Assembly: GCF_001854325.1 (NCBI RefSeq) | Contig: NZ_CP017755.1 | Coordinates: forward strand, 2,976,001 to 3,040,000 | Length of the DNA stretch: 64,000 nt | Direction: 5' to 3' | DNA from: Cupriavidus malaysiensis | GTDB lineage: Bacteria > Pseudomonadota > Gammaproteobacteria > Burkholderiales > Burkholderiaceae | Shown here: positions 36,590 to 43,581 of the stretch, in pieces | How positions within the stretch are numbered: the stretch's first letter is position 1 | Layout of the letters: each line of letters starts with the position of its first letter | Notes under the pieces: generated by a model | Databases searched by the model: none | Told to the model about the DNA's origin: nothing | The model's input: the letters and a program-made list of their open reading frames with translations, nothing else | Program-made: the position numbers and the translations under genes

Positions 36590-37798
36590 TCAGGCCAGCG
36601 AGTCCTGCACCGACAGCGTGGTCTTCTCGCTGGCAGTGCCGGTGCCGCCGGCGGTGTTCAGCAGCGCCTGGAAACTGAAGGTCTGCACGATGCCCTTCTC
36701 GCCGTCGTCCTTGGCGGCGCTGCTCAGTTTCACGCGCGGCAGGTTGAAGGCGATGAAGTCGGCATTGGCGGCATTGCTGGTGGTCAGCGCCGCCACGATG
36801 CCGACCTCGCCCTCGCCGACGAAGGCATCGCGCAACGTGCCGTCCTGGAAGTAGGCGGTGAACTGGCCGGTCACCACCAGCCGGCCGGGGAAGAAATCGG
36901 GCATGGTGTTCTGCCCCACCACCGGATCGCCGCTGAGATTGCCGTTGACCGACACGCTGAGGCCGGTCACCAGCCCCACCTGCACACCCCCGACCAGCAG
37001 TACGCCGTTGACGGCGGCCACCACGCCCGCAGCGGTCTCGGCCGCAGGCGCGGTGAAATAGGCGCCGGTGCCGGTCTTCATGTCGATGCCGCGCAGCTGC
37101 GGCGAGATGGTTGCCATGCCGGTGGCGGGCAGGCTCACGTCGAGCTGGCCGACCTTGCAGTCGGTGAACTGCTCGGACTGGTTGATGTCCGCGTACCAGT
37201 GCTCGAAGGTCAGGTACTTGTCGGTGTGGCCGCTGGCCGGCACGAAGGTCTTCTTGCCCTGCACCGTGACCGAGGCCGAGGCAATCGGGCCTTCCGCCAC
37301 CAGCGCGCTGCCATTGAGCACCAGCACGTTGAGCACGGTGGCGGTGAGCGACACCACCAGCAGGTTCTTGGCGGCATTGGCGGCGTTGAAGCCGCCGGCG
37401 AGCCGCACCACGTCGCCGGCCTTGATGCCGTCGGTGAGGAAGGAGCCGGCGGCGCGCGTGACCGTATAGGCCGGGCCGCTGCCTGCCACGGTCAGGCTGG
37501 CGCCGGACACCACCGCGCCGGCGCTGAAGTCGCGCCGCAGCGCCGCGGCGATCAGGTCGGCATAGGTGCCGGGCGACAGCTCGCCCTTGATGGTGCCTTC
37601 GACGCGGCGCACGCCGTGGCGGAAGTCGGCGATCTGCTGGTCGGCGCGGATCTCCTCCGACTGGTAGCTGTCTTTCACCAGCGACAGGTCAGAGGTGACG
37701 CGGCGCAGGATCTGGCCGCCGGTCGAGCCGGCCGCGACACCCTGGCCGGTTTGCGCCTTGTAGCGCAGTTGCTTGTACAAACCCTTGGCAATCGGCAT
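36590..37798 (-). CDS. Major tail tube protein
   Basis: 402 residues from the ATG at 37798 (MPIAKGLYKQLRYKAQTGQG). QILRRVTSDLSLVKDSYQSE, IADFRHGVRRVEGTIKGELS and a C-terminal immunoglobulin-like portion (LVTGLSVSVNGNLSGDP onward) fit large siphophage tube proteins. It is considerably longer than lambda gpV (246), the excess being in two Gly/Ala/Val-rich stretches (about 100-170 and 250-300) that may decorate the tube. It follows an intrinsic terminator, which may mean it has its own promoter or depends on antitermination. Confidence 0.82.
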   Translation of the reverse strand: MPIAKGLYKQLRYKAQTGQGVAAGSTGGQILRRVTSDLSLVKDSYQSEEIRADQQIADFRHGVRRVEGTIKGELSPGTYADLIAAALRRDFSAGAVVSGASLTVAGSGPAYTVTRAAGSFLTDGIKAGDVVRLAGGFNAANAAKNLLVVSLTATVLNVLVLNGSALVAEGPIASASVTVQGKKTFVPASGHTDKYLTFEHWYADINQSEQFTDCKVGQLDVSLPATGMATISPQLRGIDMKTGTGAYFTAPAAETAAGVVAAVNGVLLVGGVQVGLVTGLSVSVNGNLSGDPVVGQNTMPDFFPGRLVVTGQFTAYFQDGTLRDAFVGEGEVGIVAALTTSNAANADFIAFNLPRVKLSSAAKDDGEKGIVQTFSFQALLNTAGGTGTASEKTTLSVQDSLA

Positions 37799-37812
37799 GG
37801 ATAGGCTCCAGG

Positions 37813-37840
37813 AAAAGAAAAAACCCCGCGCGCGGCGGGG
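37813..37840 (-). terminator. Intrinsic terminator between the tail-terminator and tube genes
   Basis: On the minus strand CCCCGC (37840-37835) pairs with GCGGGG (37829-37824) around GCGCG-type loop bases, followed by TTTTTTCTTTT. It lies inside the tail operon. Confidence 0.8.
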
Positions 37841-37872
37841 CTGGTGGCAAGGTGGAAAGAGAGCGGGCGGCG

Positions 37873-38277
37873 TCAGCCGCCCAGGTTGGCCAGGTAGTCG
37901 ATGCTGACCGGCACGCAGTAGCGGTCGCCCTCGATGGCGCCGGCACCGATGGCCGGCGTGGTGCGCACGATCACCTCGACGCCGTCGGCACGCAGCGTGG
38001 TGGCGCGGGCGAACCACTGGCGCAGCGCGTCGGCCTGGGCCTGCACGGCGGCCGTGCCGCTGTCCTGCGGATAGCACAGCGTGACCTTGTAGAGACCGAC
38101 CTCGCGGAAGGCAGCGCCGTAGCTGGCGTTCTCCGGCGTGGCGGGCGTCATCAGCACGCGCTGGTAGGGCACGCCGGCGGCGGGCGTGAACGGCTGGTTC
38201 TCCCAGGCCGTGGCCAGCGCGGGCTGCATGGTCTTGAGGCGTTCTTCGAGCGCCTTGCGGATGGCGACGGTACTCAT
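37873..38277 (-). CDS. Tail terminator protein
   Basis: 134 residues from the ATG at 38277 (MSTVAIRKALEERLKTMQPA). TPAAGVPYQRVLMTPATPEN and the C-terminal AGAIEGDRYCVPVSIDYLAN are the pattern of small tail-terminator proteins (DUF4128-like, lambda gpU position) that cap the tube. It is the first tail gene. In a complete phage it would be preceded by head-completion proteins; here only a 252-bp gap separates it from the late-regulator candidate. Confidence 0.72.
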   Translation of the reverse strand: MSTVAIRKALEERLKTMQPALATAWENQPFTPAAGVPYQRVLMTPATPENASYGAAFREVGLYKVTLCYPQDSGTAAVQAQADALRQWFARATTLRADGVEVIVRTTPAIGAGAIEGDRYCVPVSIDYLANLGG

Positions 38278-38346
38278 CTCGGGGGGTCTCCTGCGAGGCA
38301 ATGCATGGGAATCGGAACGGATGCATCGATGGCCGGCGCAGCAAAG

Positions 38347-38379
38347 CAAAAAGCCCGCGAGGCGCTGGCCTGGCGGGCT
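38347..38379 (-). terminator. Intrinsic terminator upstream of the tail genes
   Basis: On the minus strand AGCCCGC (38379-38373) pairs with GCGGGCT (38358-38352), and an inner AGGC/GCCT pair extends the stem. The stem is followed by TTTTGCTTTGC. It would stop transcription from the early region or late promoter before the first tail gene unless antiterminated. Confidence 0.75.
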
Positions 38380-38469
38380 GGATTCGCTGCGCTCCGGTCC
38401 GGCCACGGGCATCCCTCCATCGGGATGCTGTGTCTCGGTCTGAACCGGTGCGCCGCGCTGGGCAATCAG

Positions 38470-38487
38470 TAATCTGGGTTCAGATTA
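38470..38487. promoter_or_regulatory. Perfect 7-bp palindrome in the gap before the tail genes
   Basis: TAATCTG (38470-38476) and CAGATTA (38481-38487) flank GGTT. It is AT-rich and lies between the late-regulator candidate and the intrinsic terminator. It may be an operator, a late-promoter element, or a trace of the event that removed head genes. Minus-strand TTGTCC lies just upstream of it as a possible -35. The function is not established. Confidence 0.35.
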
Positions 38488-38529
38488 GAGGACAACCGCA
38501 CAGCGCGCAAGCTTTTGCACCGTGTTTTT

Positions 38530-39066
38530 TTACGCCATCGCGCATGGCGCGGCGCGCACCGTGAGCACGCGCCGTGCGGGCAATGCGGAAGGCGAGGAAG
38601 GCAAATGCGGTGCGGGCTGTGCGGACAGTGTCGCCGTCTGTTGCACCGCCTGTTGCACCGACTGCCGTGCCACCTGCCGCGCCAGTTGCCGGCGCGCGTC
38701 GTCCAACGACAGCACATGCATCATCACGCGCTGAGCCTTGGCCAGGCGCGCCTCCCAGTGGCGCAGCGTGCTGGGCGCGGCGCCGTACTTGCGCACCAGC
38801 ACGCGGCACACCATCTCGGCCTCCATGCGGTGCACATAGTGGTATTGCAGCAGGCGCTTGGCGAGCGGGTCCTGGATGCGCTGCCAGGCGCGCTCGATCC
38901 TCCAGCCGTCCTCGATGTCGCGCGGCAGCAGCGGGATCGCGGCCTGCCGCTCGGCGGCATCGCGCAGCGCGGTCGCCACGCGTGCCCACGATGCGCAGCA
39001 TTGCGGCTGCCAGCGCGGATCGCGTACCACCCTGCCCCAGTTGTCCAGCCGGTCTTCGATATTCAT
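38530..39066 (-). CDS. Candidate phage late regulator (antiterminator Q-like)
   Basis: 178 residues starting MNIEDRLDNWGRVVRDPRWQ. The N-terminal 110 residues resemble DNA-binding antitermination proteins by layout: basic and Trp-rich, with a helix-turn-helix-like VCRVLVRKYGAAPSTLRHWE near 90-110. The C-terminus is Gln/Ala-rich and low complexity. Its location between the replication and late genes, with three intrinsic terminators downstream on the same strand, fits a Q-like protein. Sequence similarity to known Q families was not checked, so the role is inferred. Confidence 0.55.
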   Translation of the reverse strand: MNIEDRLDNWGRVVRDPRWQPQCCASWARVATALRDAAERQAAIPLLPRDIEDGWRIERAWQRIQDPLAKRLLQYHYVHRMEAEMVCRVLVRKYGAAPSTLRHWEARLAKAQRVMMHVLSLDDARRQLARQVARQSVQQAVQQTATLSAQPAPHLPSSPSALPARRVLTVRAAPCAMA

Positions 39067-39156
39067 GATCGCTCCTGTGGTGATCGGCCTTGGTTCGGCC
39101 CTGCTTCGGTTGCAACGCCCGCGCGCGCCTGGCGCGGGCGCCGTGCATGGCGTCCT

Positions 39157-40539
39157 TCATAGATCCTCGCGGATCGCCCGCGCGGGGCGCGGCGCCGGCG
39201 CGCGGTATCCCGCCGGTGCGTCGAGGAAGCGCGTGGTCTCGCCGTGGTAGGCCAGCGGCACGCTGCCGGTCTCGCCCTGGCGCTGCTTCTCGACCAGCAC
39301 CTCGCACATGCCGCGCGCTGGCGACTCCGGGTGGTAGACCTCGTCGCGGTAGAGCAGAAGGATGATGTCCGCGTCCTGCTCCAGCTCGCCGGAATCGCGC
39401 AGGTCGCCCATCAGCGGGCGCTTGTTGGCCCGGCTCTCGAGACTTCGGTTGAGCTGCGCCAGCGCGATCACCGGAATGCCCAGCTCCTTGGCCAGCGCCT
39501 TCAACCCACGCGAATAGCTGCCGACTTCCTGGCTGCGGTTCTCGCTGGCGCCACCGCTCATCAAGCCGAGGTAGTCGATTACCAGCAGGTCGAGCCCGTG
39601 GCGGCGGCGCACCATGCGCGCCTTGGCACGCACGTCGGCCAGCGACAGCGCCGGCTGGTCGTCGAGGAACAGGCCGAGCTCGGCCACGCGGCTGCGCGCC
39701 GCCGCCAGGCGCCGCCAGTCCTCGTCGCCGAGTTGCTCGGGCTGGCGCAGGCGCGGCAGCGGCACCTCGGCCAGCATGGCTAGGTTGCGCTGGTGCAGCT
39801 GCGCCTTGGGCATCTCCAGCGACAACACCAGCACGCTGTGGCCGCGCGCGGCGTGGCAGGCCACGTTGAGCGCGAAAGCGGTCTTGCCCATGGCCGGGCG
39901 CCCCGCCACGATGACCAGCTCGCCGGCGCGCAGGCCGCCGCCGAGCTTGGTGTCGAGCGCGCGAAAGCCCGTTGCCAGCGCCTGGTGCGCGCCGGCCGCC
40001 TGCTCGCGCAGCGCGCCCAGGCAGGCGTCGAACTCCTCGCTTGCGCGCACCGGGCGCGCCATCGTACGTTCCTGCGCCAGGGCTTCCAGCCGTGCCTGCA
40101 CGCGATCAAGCACGGCGCGCGCAGGTTCGCCGCCTGCCACCAGGGCCGGCAGGTCCGACGCCACCGCCAGCAGTTGCCGCTTGAGCGCGCGGTCGCGCAC
40201 GGTGGCCGCGTAGCGCGCGATATTGGCACTGCCCGGCGTCTGCAGCGCCAGCGCATTCAAGTAGGCCAGGCCGCCCGCGTGGGCGTCCAGTCCGTGCGCG
40301 GCCAGGCGTTCGAAGACAGTGACCGCGTCGGCACCGACGCCATCGGCAAGCAGGGCGACGATATGGCGGAAGATCGCCGCATGGTCGGCGCGGTAGAAAT
40401 GCTCGGGCAGCAGCCAGCCGGCGCGATCGATCGCGTCGTTGTCGAGCAGCAGCCCGCCCAGCACGGCCTGCTCGGACTCGATGCTGTGTGGCACCGCGCC
40501 AGCCGTCACCGCCGCCAGGCCGACGTCGCGCGCGCTCAT
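39157..40539 (-). CDS. Phage replicative helicase, DnaB-like
   Basis: 460 residues from the ATG at 40539. The N-terminal domain (PHSIESEQAVLGGLLLDNDA, with HFYRADHAAIFRHI) and the RecA-fold helicase domain with Walker A GRPAMGKT (near residue 205), Walker B LLVIDYLGLM (near 325) and RDSGELEQDADIILLLYRD are typical of DnaB. It overlaps the replication protein gene as ATGA, so it is phage-borne rather than the host dnaB. It loads at a phage origin, which I could not locate. Confidence 0.92.
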   Translation of the reverse strand: MSARDVGLAAVTAGAVPHSIESEQAVLGGLLLDNDAIDRAGWLLPEHFYRADHAAIFRHIVALLADGVGADAVTVFERLAAHGLDAHAGGLAYLNALALQTPGSANIARYAATVRDRALKRQLLAVASDLPALVAGGEPARAVLDRVQARLEALAQERTMARPVRASEEFDACLGALREQAAGAHQALATGFRALDTKLGGGLRAGELVIVAGRPAMGKTAFALNVACHAARGHSVLVLSLEMPKAQLHQRNLAMLAEVPLPRLRQPEQLGDEDWRRLAAARSRVAELGLFLDDQPALSLADVRAKARMVRRRHGLDLLVIDYLGLMSGGASENRSQEVGSYSRGLKALAKELGIPVIALAQLNRSLESRANKRPLMGDLRDSGELEQDADIILLLYRDEVYHPESPARGMCEVLVEKQRQGETGSVPLAYHGETTRFLDAPAGYRAPAPRPARAIREDL

Positions 40540-41471
40540 GCCGCCTCCTTGTGGTAGCGCCCCTCGCGGATCTTGGCGAAGTTTTCGGCCTTGACGATCC
40601 AGTCGAGGCTGGCCACGAACGGCGGCTTGCCGGCGCTGGGCGCACGGCCGGTCAGGAAGCGGCTCTCGGCGATGTAGGCGAACAGGCGGCGCCAGTAGTC
40701 CAGCGTGCGGCGCCCGGCGTCCTCGCTCCAGCGCGCGCGCAGTTGTGCCTGCCGCGCCGGCGTCCAGTCGCGGATGCGCGGACACATCGGCAGCAGCTCG
40801 TGGTAGAGCGCGACGATGTCTCGGTGCGGACAGTCGGCGCGGCCGCGCTCGGACGCGGCAGGTAGCGTGGCTTCGGCAATCCCCTCGCCGGCAGCGGTGG
40901 CCACAGGTAACCCGCCAGGGTTACCCCTTTCCTGGTCCTTCCCCTGGTCCTTCCCCTGGTCCTTCCCCTGGTCCTGCTCATGCCCTTGCTCCTGCTCCTG
41001 TTCATGGCTCGCAAGGGCCAGGCAAGGGGCTTCGCCCGGTGCCGGCGCACCGCGGCACCGGCTCAGGTGGAAATCGGTGCGGTACTGGTCGAAGAAGGGG
41101 AGCAGGAAGGGGTTGTCCGGCAGCGCGTTGTACTCGTTCTGCGCGCCGGCGCAGCGCTTGTCGGCCGCGCTCAGCGCCCGGCCGATCTGGTAGTGGGCCA
41201 TCTCGCACACCCACACCATTTCGGTGGCCGGATCGTAGCGGCAGAAGCCGGCCTCGATGCAGCCGGCCAGCCCCGCCGACGCAGCATCCATGCCCAGGCC
41301 GGTCTCGTGCGCGATATACATCACCGGCAGGTAATAGAGGCCGAGCATATTGGCATGCGGGCAGGTGGTCAGGTAGAGCGCCACCAGTTGCGCGGGTGCG
41401 CCGTGCGCGCGCAGCCGCCTGCCGGTCGGCCCCATCCAGAACTGCGGGCTGATCTTGCCGTAGTCACGCAT
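40536..41471 (-). CDS. Phage replication (O-like) protein with a GKDQ repeat
   Basis: 311 residues from the ATG at 41471. The first 110 residues (KISPQFWMGPTGRRLRAHGA, ALYLTTCPHANMLGLYYLPV) resemble the N-terminal winged-helix domain of phage replication initiators of the helix-loader type. A linker near 155-180 is a run of EQ/GKDQ units. The C-terminal part (DWTPARQAQLRARWSEDAGR, IVKAENFAKIREGRYHK) is a common ending of such proteins that may contact DnaB. ATGA overlap with the helicase gene supports joint action. Confidence 0.8.
   Translation of the reverse strand: MRDYGKISPQFWMGPTGRRLRAHGAPAQLVALYLTTCPHANMLGLYYLPVMYIAHETGLGMDAASAGLAGCIEAGFCRYDPATEMVWVCEMAHYQIGRALSAADKRCAGAQNEYNALPDNPFLLPFFDQYRTDFHLSRCRGAPAPGEAPCLALASHEQEQEQGHEQDQGKDQGKDQGKDQERGNPGGLPVATAAGEGIAEATLPAASERGRADCPHRDIVALYHELLPMCPRIRDWTPARQAQLRARWSEDAGRRTLDYWRRLFAYIAESRFLTGRAPSAGKPPFVASLDWIVKAENFAKIREGRYHKEAA
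40931..40975. repeat. 12-bp tandem repeat inside the replication-protein gene, about 3.7 copies
   Basis: CCTGGTCCTTCC repeats exactly at 40931, 40943 and 40955, with a partial copy to 40975. The unit is a multiple of three, so it encodes GKDQ repeats in the linker and copy-number changes would keep the frame. Confidence 0.85.
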
Positions 41472-41547
41472 GGCGGCCCTTCCCGTCCATGCCGGACGCC
41501 ATGGCCAGCCCGCGCAGGGCGCCGTGCCCGTGCCGCGGCGCCTTCAT
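41464..41547 (-). CDS. Possible 27-residue bridging ORF
   Basis: ATG at 41547 overlaps the stop of the upstream gene as ATGA, and its TGA ends inside the start region of the replication-protein gene. The peptide is MKAPRHGHGALRGLAMASGM plus seven residues, basic and without a recognisable fold. Tight overlap at both ends suggests translation, either for a product or as a coupling device. Confidence 0.35.
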   Translation of the reverse strand: MKAPRHGHGALRGLAMASGMDGKGRHA

Positions 41548-41855
41548 CGCGCCCCCTTGCGCCCGAGCAGTTCGTGCGGCTTGCCGGTGGCGGCGCAGCG
41601 CCGCAGGCCGCGTACCTGCAGGTAGCCGGCGTCGAGCAGCTCACGCACGCGTCCGCACACCGACGACAGGCGCAGGTGGGTGCGTGCGGCGATGTCCTCG
41701 CGCGTCAGCAGCACGCCACCGCCGTCGAAGCAGTCGATGACCATGCGCTGGCGCGCGCTGAGACCCGCTGCGCCACCGGCGCCCGGCGCCGTGTTCGCGG
41801 CCGCGTCGCCTATCGCTGCGCCGGCCTCCGCTTTCCCTTCCCTTGCATCGTTCAT
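41544..41855 (-). CDS. Early phage winged-helix protein
   Basis: 103 residues from the ATG at 41855, preceded by AGGAGGGAA. The Ala/Gly-rich N-terminus (1-32) leads into a winged helix: LSARQRMVIDCFDGGGVLLT, REDIAARTHLRLSSVCGRVR, ELLDAGYLQVRGLRRC. It is the first gene of the leftward early operon and starts opposite the repressor, where Cro or a CII-like regulator would be expected. It may serve such a role, but its fold is MarR-like rather than Cro-like. Confidence 0.7.
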   Translation of the reverse strand: MNDAREGKAEAGAAIGDAAANTAPGAGGAAGLSARQRMVIDCFDGGGVLLTREDIAARTHLRLSSVCGRVRELLDAGYLQVRGLRRCAATGKPHELLGRKGAR

Positions 41856-41964
41856 GGCACTTCCCTCCTGTTGAAAGGGCAGGCCCGCACTGCGCGCGCG
41901 GCCCGCCGGACCGCCCCGGCGCCGCGTGGCCGGGTTGGGTCGGATGCACTTTCGGACGATTCTA

Positions 41965-42030
41965 TTACCATATCGGTAACCATTACAAGACTCATCTGTT
42001 ACCATGAAGGTCTATTTACCTTCTCGGTCA
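41965..42030. promoter_or_regulatory. Cluster of three phage operators between the repressor and early operon
   Basis: Three 15-bp sites share TTACC-N5-GGTNN: TTACCATATCGGTAA (41965-41979), TTACCATGAAGGTCT (41999-42013) and TTACCTTCTCGGTCA (42016-42030). Only the first is a perfect inverted repeat. They fill the divergent promoter region, with the last ending 20 bp before the repressor ATG. A TAATAG minus-strand -10 candidate overlaps the first site. The arrangement is like lambda OR1-3. Confidence 0.75.
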
Positions 42031-42050
42031 AACCGGGTTCAATCACGCGC

Positions 42051-42959
42051 ATGAAGTCGATCAAAGAAATCCGCCGCGAGAAGTTCTCGATTGCCATCGC
42101 CGAGAAGTCCGACGGCAACCAGTCGCGCGCCGCCCAGGCCCTCGGCTATTCCACCCCCTCCCTGGTCAACCGCTACCTGAGCGGCGGCAAGGACATTGGC
42201 GACCGCACCGCGCGCAAGATCGAGGAGACCTTCGGCTATCCGCAGTTCTGGATGGATTCGGAAAGCCGGCCGGCCGTGCCGCCGGCGCAGTCGGACGGCC
42301 TGGCCGCGCGCGTCGGCTTCGTGCTGGAACGGCTGGGCATCCGCAAGAAGGAACTGGCGGCAGCGGTGGGCGCGCCGGAATCGGATGTGCAGGAATGGGC
42401 CGAGGGCAGCCGCAAGCCGACCCTGGTCCAGGCCACCGTGCTGCAGGAGCGCTACCAGGTCAACGCTGTGTGGCTGCTGACCGGCAAGGGCCAGCCATCG
42501 CCGGCGGTGGCCTACAGCGACGACTGGCACCCGATCCCGATCGCGCCGCAGGCATTCAAGAAGATCGCCGTGGTGGCAATGGCCCAGCTCGGCGACAACG
42601 GGCACTTCTGCGACCTGGAATACCCGGTCGGGCACGGCGACGGCTACCTGCATTTCCTCAGCGCCGACCCCGATGCCTATGGCCTGCGCTGCGTCGGCGA
42701 CTCGATGGAGCCGCGCATCCGCGACGGGGAATTCGTCGTGGTCGAACCCAACCAGGCCGTGGCCAGCGGCGACGAGGTGCTGGTGAAATCGCGCGACGGG
42801 CGGGTGATGGTGAAGATCCTCGGCTATACGCGCGACGGCTACACCCACTTCCTGTCGATCAACCAGAACCACAAGACGGTGAAGATCCGGGCCGAGGAGA
42901 TCGAGCAGCTTTCCTTCGTCTCGGCCATCGTCAAGGCCTCGTCCTGGCGCCCCGACTAG
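42051..42959 (+). CDS. Phage CI-like repressor with two HTH domains and an S24 peptidase domain
   Basis: 302 residues from the ATG at 42051; no strong ribosome-binding site is present. The first HTH is at about 14-60 (DGNQSRAAQALGYSTPSLVN, then RYLSGGKDIGDRTARKI) and a second at about 85-140 (LGIRKKELAAAVGAPESDVQ, EWAEGSRKPTLVQATVL). The C-terminal LexA/CI-type domain has the nucleophile in GDSMEPRIRDGEF near residue 220 and the lysine in VLVKSRDGRVMVKILGY near 265. No clear Ala-Gly cleavage site was identified between them. It faces the early operon across the operator cluster and should keep the locus silent. Confidence 0.88.
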   Translation: MKSIKEIRREKFSIAIAEKSDGNQSRAAQALGYSTPSLVNRYLSGGKDIGDRTARKIEETFGYPQFWMDSESRPAVPPAQSDGLAARVGFVLERLGIRKKELAAAVGAPESDVQEWAEGSRKPTLVQATVLQERYQVNAVWLLTGKGQPSPAVAYSDDWHPIPIAPQAFKKIAVVAMAQLGDNGHFCDLEYPVGHGDGYLHFLSADPDAYGLRCVGDSMEPRIRDGEFVVVEPNQAVASGDEVLVKSRDGRVMVKILGYTRDGYTHFLSINQNHKTVKIRAEEIEQLSFVSAIVKASSWRPD

Positions 42960-43021
42960 GCGGCAGGGGGTGGCGCCGGGCTGGCTGTGACCCCATAGGA
43001 CAAAGACAGCCAGCCGAATTG

Positions 43022-43036
43022 TTACCTTTTTGGTTC
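43022..43036. promoter_or_regulatory. Fourth repressor-type operator downstream of the repressor gene
   Basis: TTACCTTTTTGGTTC matches the TTACC-N5-GGT pattern of the three sites upstream of the repressor. It is 63 bp past the repressor stop and 75 bp before the small membrane-protein gene, in an AT-rich patch typical of promoters. It suggests the small gene is under phage control. Confidence 0.6.
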
Positions 43037-43110
43037 CAATTATCAGAAGTGTTTGGTAAGATTCCGTCGGTCGCCGGCAGCGGTGGCCGACCCAGGCAGG
43101 AGGAACATCG

Positions 43111-43296
43111 ATGACCGATCAGGACAACCCGGGCAAGGCGCAGGACAAGCGGGCGCGCAACAATCGCTGGCTGTTCCGCGCCATGGTGGTCGCGGTGGCG
43201 GCGATCGCGGTGGCCAACCTGCTGCTGGGGGAAAACGACGGCGATCACGACGACGGCTGCGCGCCTTGCGAGCGCCTGCCGGTCAGCGACACCTGA
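43111..43296 (+). CDS. Small single-pass membrane protein, likely repressor-controlled
   Basis: 61 residues, with AGGAGG 9 bases before the ATG. A basic N-terminus (KRARNNRWLFR) precedes one membrane helix (AMVVAVAAIAVANLLLG), then an acidic tail with CAPC. This is the topology of small inner-membrane proteins such as toxins, anti-holins or superinfection-exclusion factors, but I recognise no family. The operator at 43022 places it in the phage regulon. Confidence 0.65.
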   Translation: MTDQDNPGKAQDKRARNNRWLFRAMVVAVAAIAVANLLLGENDGDHDDGCAPCERLPVSDT

Positions 43297-43581
43297 GTCG
43301 CGCCGCCGCCTGCGGGACTCGGGCCCTGCCTTCATTCCTTGCGGCAAAACTCGCGGAAAACCGACGATTGCAGACCATTGACCAGAACCGGCATCCGAGC
43401 CGGCAGCCGAACCAGCACGACGCGGCCGCGAACATCGTGGCCGTCACCCGCCAGGCCTGGGGCCTGGTGCCCGCCCCGGGACCTTATTCCTCCTCGCCCC
43501 CCTCCCGTTGCGCCGGCTCGGACCGGCCGGCGGCGCAGGCCGACCCGCTGGCACAGCCAGCACACTCCGCACAACCGGCGC

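Larger units (their letters stand above)
27070..43296. mobile_element. Head-less lambdoid prophage or flexible (F-type) tailocin locus
   Basis: About 22 phage-type genes run from the Rz1 spanin to the small membrane protein beyond the repressor. The module order on the minus strand is early replication, late-regulator candidate, tail terminator, tube, G/GT, tape measure, tail tip, J, fibres, holin, lysozyme, spanins. Only 252 bp separate the late-regulator candidate from the tail-terminator gene, where terminase, portal, protease and capsid genes normally lie. No integrase, excisionase or flanking direct repeat was recognised. Tail genes are intact with coupled starts, suggesting selection. 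Boundaries are set by the outermost phage-like genes. Confidence 0.75.

Noticed and set aside
39157..40539. The host chromosomal dnaB gene
   Set aside because: It overlaps a phage replication gene as ATGA and sits within the early phage operon.
42004..42050. Earlier ATG at 42004 as repressor start
   Set aside because: It is out of frame with the repressor and lies inside an operator.
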